NCBI GenBank assembly: GCA_025349905.2
Contig: MU624791.1
Coordinates: 13,156-23,614, forward strand
Length of the DNA stretch: 10,459 nucleotides
Reading direction: 5' to 3'
DNA from: Blastocladiella britannica
Taxonomy: Eukaryota; Blastocladiomycota; Blastocladiomycetes; Blastocladiales; Blastocladiaceae
How positions within the stretch are numbered: position 1 is the first letter of the stretch; each line of letters opens with the position of its first letter. The notes beneath the pieces were generated by a model. The model was not told where the DNA came from, searched no databases, and saw only the letters and a program-made list of their open reading frames with translations. Both the position numbers and the translations under genes were made by a program. Below are positions 7,031-10,459 of this stretch, one piece after another.

Positions 7031-8473
7031 TCACTGCTGGGGGTAAGGGTAAGCGGCGCCAGGGCCTGGCATCCCCGGCTGCTGCTGCTGCTGCATGCCC
7101 GTAGCCTGCGAGGGGACCGGCATCATCATGCCCGGCATCATGTACGGCAGTGGAGCGCCCGTGGTGGCCGGCATCTGGTACGGCGCCGGAGCACCGTACC
7201 CGCCGTACATGGCCTGTGAGGCGGGGGGCGGAGCGTGACGGCTCTGATCGCCGCCACCGCTGCCACCGTCGCCGAGCTTGGCAAACATGGCCTCCATGAT
7301 CAGGTCCTTGGGCACGTTGGGCATCGACGCCGCCTGCTTGAGCGTGTGCACGTCGAGGGCCGAAAAGTCCATGGCCTCGCCAAACACGCGCGCGGCGTCC
7401 ACGGGCCGCGAGTGGTCGCACGTGCAGTACCGGTCCACCAGCGACGAGCCCGTGCCATTGCCACTGCCGGCAGGCGGGAACGTGCCGGGAGCCACGGCCG
7501 GGGACCCGTGAACAAGGCACGGCAGCGCATGCGCTTTCCGGTCCATGTACGTGCACAGCAGGTGGAAGCGGTCGGCCGCCAGCAAGCCCGAGAGCGGGCC
7601 ACCGGGCACGTCGCCGTGCGGGCCCGACCGCGGCGGACGCAGCGTGTCGAGGAACCGGGCCAAGGGCAGGCACGCGAGCGCAACGCGGACCTTGGGGTCG
7701 CGGAACAGCGTCTGGCGGACCATGACCTTGATGGCGGCGTCGGCGACATCGTCGGCGCGGTACTGCACCGCCGCACGCATGATCTTGACCGGGTCGCCTT
7801 CCATGTACCGCGCCACCAGCGAGTCAATGTACGGCACCAGGTCGTTCATCTTGAGGTCGCGCGCGGCCCGGCCGGTGGCCACTGCCGCCACCCCACCTTT
7901 GACCACCAGCTTGCGCGTGTACATCCAGTCAATCAGGCCCAGCGCCACCGCATTGGTCGCCGCCACGGGGTCTTGGCCGCCACCGGCGCCGCCCAGGGGC
8001 AAGTGCGTCGCCGACGGTCCCGGCGCCACCACGGGCAACGGCGGCAAGAACTGGCTCAGCACCAGCTCGGCGGGACCTCCCGACCGCGACCCAGCGGACG
8101 CAGTCGACGAGGAATCCAGGGTCCGGCCCAGCACCTCGGACGCGGCGGCCACCACCACGCGGTGGGCGGCAATGTCGGTCTTGTTGTCGGGCAGCACCAG
8201 CCGCAGATCCACGTACTTTTTCTGCGACCGCAGCTGCGCCAGCGACATGGCGTGGCCGCTGCACGGCTCGCATGCCGTCAGCACCTGCTCGCCGTCGTCC
8301 AGAAGCGCAGCAATGCCGCCACCCATCATCTGTCCCGGGCCACCAAGGGGAGGAGTAATACCCGTCGCCGATACCGCCGACGCGCCAGTGTGTTGCATGG
8401 GCACCTGCGGGAGCGGGGTGCCGGCCGAGCCGACCGAAGAGGCGCCGCGGGGAGGGTATTCGCCGACCATCAT
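7031..8473 (-). CDS. BTB/POZ domain protein with low-complexity tail
   Basis: This single-exon frame encodes 480 residues, starting with two ATGs in a row. After a Gly/Pro-rich leader, residues about 85-222 form a BTB/POZ domain: KYVDLRLVLPDNKTDIAAHRVVVAAASEVLGRTL is the dimer-forming core (D-x-x-L ... I-x-A-H-R-x-V-L-A), and ALGLIDWMYTRKL is the later helix-strand. The domain carries an insertion of about 50 residues (Ser/Gly/Pro-rich, 121-172) between the usual second and third strands. A helical region follows (223-280), with a motif YCTCDH (349-354) and a final helix pair (DVHTLKQAASMPNVPKDLIMEAMFAKL, 374-400). The tail 401-480 is Pro/Gly/Met-rich with a five-Gln run. BTB proteins often serve as dimerising adaptors for Cullin-3 or other partners. 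No Kelch, zinc finger or ankyrin unit is visible, so the specific role is open. Codon use is strongly G/C-ending. Confidence 0.83.
   Translation of the reverse strand: MMVGEYPPRGASSVGSAGTPLPQVPMQHTGASAVSATGITPPLGGPGQMMGGGIAALLDDGEQVLTACEPCSGHAMSLAQLRSQKKYVDLRLVLPDNKTDIAAHRVVVAAASEVLGRTLDSSSTASAGSRSGGPAELVLSQFLPPLPVVAPGPSATHLPLGGAGGGQDPVAATNAVALGLIDWMYTRKLVVKGGVAAVATGRAARDLKMNDLVPYIDSLVARYMEGDPVKIMRAAVQYRADDVADAAIKVMVRQTLFRDPKVRVALACLPLARFLDTLRPPRSGPHGDVPGGPLSGLLAADRFHLLCTYMDRKAHALPCLVHGSPAVAPGTFPPAGSGNGTGSSLVDRYCTCDHSRPVDAARVFGEAMDFSALDVHTLKQAASMPNVPKDLIMEAMFAKLGDGGSGGGDQSRHAPPPASQAMYGGYGAPAPYQMPATTGAPLPYMMPGMMMPVPSQATGMQQQQQPGMPGPGAAYPYPQQ
7079..7093 (-). repeat. short CAG repeat coding for five Gln
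   Basis: Five perfect CAG codons on the minus strand give Gln 461-465 in the tail of the BTB protein. The tract is short and likely length-variable. Confidence 0.8.
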
Positions 8474-8697
8474 GAGTCAAGTAGTATGGGGGAAAAAAGT
8501 GGATTGCTTCTGTTGTATTTTTTTGCAATCAAGACGTGAGGAGCCTTGGTTGGTTTTGGTCGGACGAGTTGAAGAGGATGCTGGTGACCCTTGGCGATTT
8601 GCGCGAGTGCGTTTGTGCAAAAAAATGGAGGGTGAGTCGTTCAAAGGCCCAAAACGGGGACTCGTAATTCACCCACCAGGACGAGCACGGTCGGCGA
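8474..8697. promoter_or_regulatory. intergenic region upstream of the BTB gene
   Basis: This 224-bp gap separates the stop of the STPGR gene from the start of the BTB gene, both on the minus strand. It holds the 3' UTR of the former and the promoter of the latter. A short A/T-tract region sits next to the BTB start (8491-8525). No clear TATA box or poly(A) signal is seen. Confidence 0.4.
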
Positions 8698-10267
8698 TCA
8701 AGGCGGCACTACCACCATCGCTGCGACGGTGCGTGGGCGCGTAGCCGTCACCTCCACGGTCTCGCTTTCCTGCTGCTGTTGTCGCTTCCTTCTCTTGCTC
8801 GGAACGGCTGCAACCAATCCCGCCATGGCGTACATGCTGTTGAGACTGCGCTCGCGCGTCGGTGGAGCTGAACCTGCTGCTGAGATCGCTGCCTTTGGTA
8901 CTGGGTGCTTCTCGGTTGGTCGGCTTGGTGGTGGTGAGGACGCCTTGACCGCCACCGGCTGACCACGCCTGGCCAGCGTGGACGACAGCGACAAGGACGA
9001 GTGCGGTGTTGCGAACGACTGCTTCCCTCCTGCTCCTGGTCGGCCGCTCTGGGGACGGCGCCTGGACGCCACGCCCAGCGACAGGACCGCGGCCGGTGTT
9101 TGCGCACCGCTCGCATTCACCTGCTCTGACCCACTGCTTGGGCCCAGCACGCGTGACAGGCGCTGCTGCACCTCATGTGTCCATGGCCAGCTTGCGCTTG
9201 TGCTGCCACTTCCACCGATATCGCTTCTGTTGCATCCTATCGTGAGCCGGGTGAGGTGAACGGTACTGTCGATCAGTTGCGCCATGTCGGCCGTGTACCG
9301 CCCTGGGCCCAGATCTCGCGACGTGCTTCCCAGTACAGTCCCTGGTAGACGCGGCGTGGTTGCCCGAAAGGACGCTGTCGCTGGCGAGCTTGTCGCCCGT
9401 GCTATCGCTGTTGAAAAGAGATCGGGCAGCGTGTACGAGCCCGGCCCTGGTGGCTATTTAAACGCTTTCGTCAGTTGAAGCTGTCCAATCCTACAAATAG
9501 GCACATACGTCAGGGCGGCTTCGCACCCGCCACTGGTGCACCGACTCGTGGGCATCTGCACCGGCATCAGTCGGCGCCCAGTTGCCCCTGCGCACAATCT
9601 CGTGGCCCTCCACCACCGAGTGGCCCGCCATCAGCCGCGCCGACGCGGTCGCCATCCGCGAGTACTTGTCGGGATGCTGCGGTGGCTGACGAGCGATCGC
9701 TGAGGGACGGCGCAGTGTACTGGTGCGTCGCCCCTGGATCGAAGACGGGCGGCGTTTGGAAGCCGACGTGCTGGCTTGCCTCGATCGTGATGGTGAGGGT
9801 GATGGTTGGTCCGCTGTCACCGATGTTGGAGTAACAGCACTTGCTTCTGGTACCAAAACAGGTGAGCCGTCGTCGGCGGTCGGTACAGTGGATGGGCACG
9901 AGGTATTTCGAAGCTCTGGAACCACATCGTCCTCCTGCTCGGGCACGGGGACCTCATTGTATTCTGGAAGCTCTGCCATCGCGCTCGTTTCAAGCTCTGC
10001 AGGAGGTGGCTGCAACTCCAAGGCTGCCATTGCGCTCGCGTCTATCGTCGTCGCCTCCACATCAAAAGCGGTGGTGTTATTCAAGTCCTCGCTCGATATA
10101 CTCTCAGGACTCGCGGCGCGATGAAAGGCGCGAGTTGGTGTCGACACCACTCCACTTATTTGTTGTGATCGCAACTGCACATTTGTCGATTGGGATCTCA
10201 CTGGAGGCGTATCCGTGACCAGGTCGCTCGGTGGTGCGGGGCTGGCCAGCGACGGAGAATCAGACAT
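8698..10267 (-). CDS. sperm-tail PG-rich (STPGR/SHIPPO) repeat protein
   Basis: Exons 9509-10267 and 8698-9453 join across a 55-nt intron to 504 residues. The join reveals PPGPGSYTLPD (254-264) directly after the junction, a following ATASFRATTPR segment, and a second copy LGPGRYTAD (301-309). The PGPG-x-Y ... SF ... GPG-x-Y layout is the signature of STPGR repeats, found in proteins lining the axoneme and microtubule lumen of cilia and sperm tails. A degenerate third copy may be RPGAGGKQSFATP, further on. The N-terminal half (1-200) is Ser/Thr/Pro/Glu-rich and likely disordered. A basic SKRRKRQQQQ stretch lies near the C-terminus. The role inferred is a flagellar structural or microtubule-associated protein. 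The start ATG at 10267 is the first in the frame. An internal ATG at 9285 would produce a protein without the repeats and is rejected as the start. Confidence 0.7.
9454..9508 (-). other. 55-nt intron in the STPGR gene
   Basis: On the minus strand the donor is CCTGAC|GTATGT, the branch-like sequence is CAACTGACG, and the acceptor is TTTAAATAG|CCACC. It is a phase-0 intron. It holds an in-frame stop (the TAG in TTTGTAG), so the two frames are separate unless spliced. The stretch is AT-rich against GC-rich flanks. An earlier TTTGTAG acceptor would leave an intron of only 18 nt, which is too short. Confidence 0.78.
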
Positions 10268-10459
10268 GTCGAGCGACTACACGGCTGCGCACTGAACAGT
10301 TTCGGATGCAGAATTCTGAGATGGAAGTGATGTGGAACAAAACGTCCGTTTTATGGCCAACGGAATTCTTCAGTCCTTGTTTTTCCTGCACCAAACCAAG
10401 CTGTTTTTCTCGTTGCTTTTTCTTGCTGGAACTCCACGAGCATTCTCGCAGTCCGATCA
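10268..10459. promoter_or_regulatory. upstream region of the STPGR gene
   Basis: These 192 bp precede the STPGR start on the minus strand and reach the window edge. I see no coding frame of note. On the minus strand there are A-rich tracts (GAAAAAGCAACGAGAAAAAC, from about 10428 down to 10409), but no clear core-promoter motif. Confidence 0.35.

Noticed and set aside
7235..8744. Two long plus-strand frames (7235-8539, 434 codons; 7545-8744, 399 codons)
   Set aside because: Both are antisense to the BTB gene, rich in Arg/His or Ser/Arg, with no recognisable domain. The minus strand carries an unmistakable BTB core. The strong GC bias leaves few stops in all frames.
8698..9285. Independent 195-residue minus-strand gene starting at ATG 9285
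   Set aside because: The frame extends upstream to a splice acceptor at 9454 and gains PG-rich repeats there, so this ATG is internal to the STPGR gene.

Overview
The window looks like gene-dense nuclear DNA of a small-genome eukaryote, most likely a zoosporic (flagellated) fungus such as a member of Blastocladiomycota. The reasons are: GC-rich coding sequence broken by very short introns (55-69 nt, one of 217 nt) with GTA/GTT/GTG donors and AG acceptors; intergenic gaps of only about 100-250 bp; a fungal-looking set of small genes; and two genes for families tied to cilia and flagella. The assignment to a lineage is inference. No bacterial operon, tRNA, rRNA, CRISPR array or mobile element was found.

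Layout, left to right. (1) 40-1717, minus strand: most of a leucine-rich-repeat protein resembling LRRC43, a ciliary family; its 3' end runs off the left edge inside an intron. (2) 1836-2856, plus: a five-exon CRAL-TRIO (Sec14-like) lipid-binding protein, divergent from gene 1 across only 118 bp. Its first intron appears to be of the GC-AG class. (3) 3015-3455, plus: a small protein with a mitochondrial-type N-terminus and one membrane segment, followed by a low-complexity tail. (4) 3598-4689, minus: an intronless small-molecule kinase of the APH/ecdysteroid-kinase-like superfamily. (5) 4943-6910, plus: a four-exon gene for a long Pro/His/Gln-rich protein that ends in a helix-turn-helix-like DNA-binding domain encoded by two small 3' exons. 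It is divergent from gene 4 across 253 bp. (6) 7031-8473, minus: an intronless BTB/POZ protein with a Pro/Gly/Met/Gln-rich tail. (7) 8698-10267, minus: a two-exon gene whose two open frames join across a 55-nt intron to give a protein with PGPG-x-Y (sperm-tail PG-rich, STPGR/SHIPPO) repeats. 10268-10459 is upstream sequence with no gene seen.

The genes do not form a pathway. The two ends of the window carry axoneme-associated families (LRRC43-like, STPGR), which suits an organism that makes flagellated zoospores. The middle genes are lipid transfer, mitochondrial membrane, small-molecule phosphorylation, transcriptional control and a BTB adaptor. Splice junctions were placed by reading frame, splice consensus and protein-family continuity. 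No transcript data were available.
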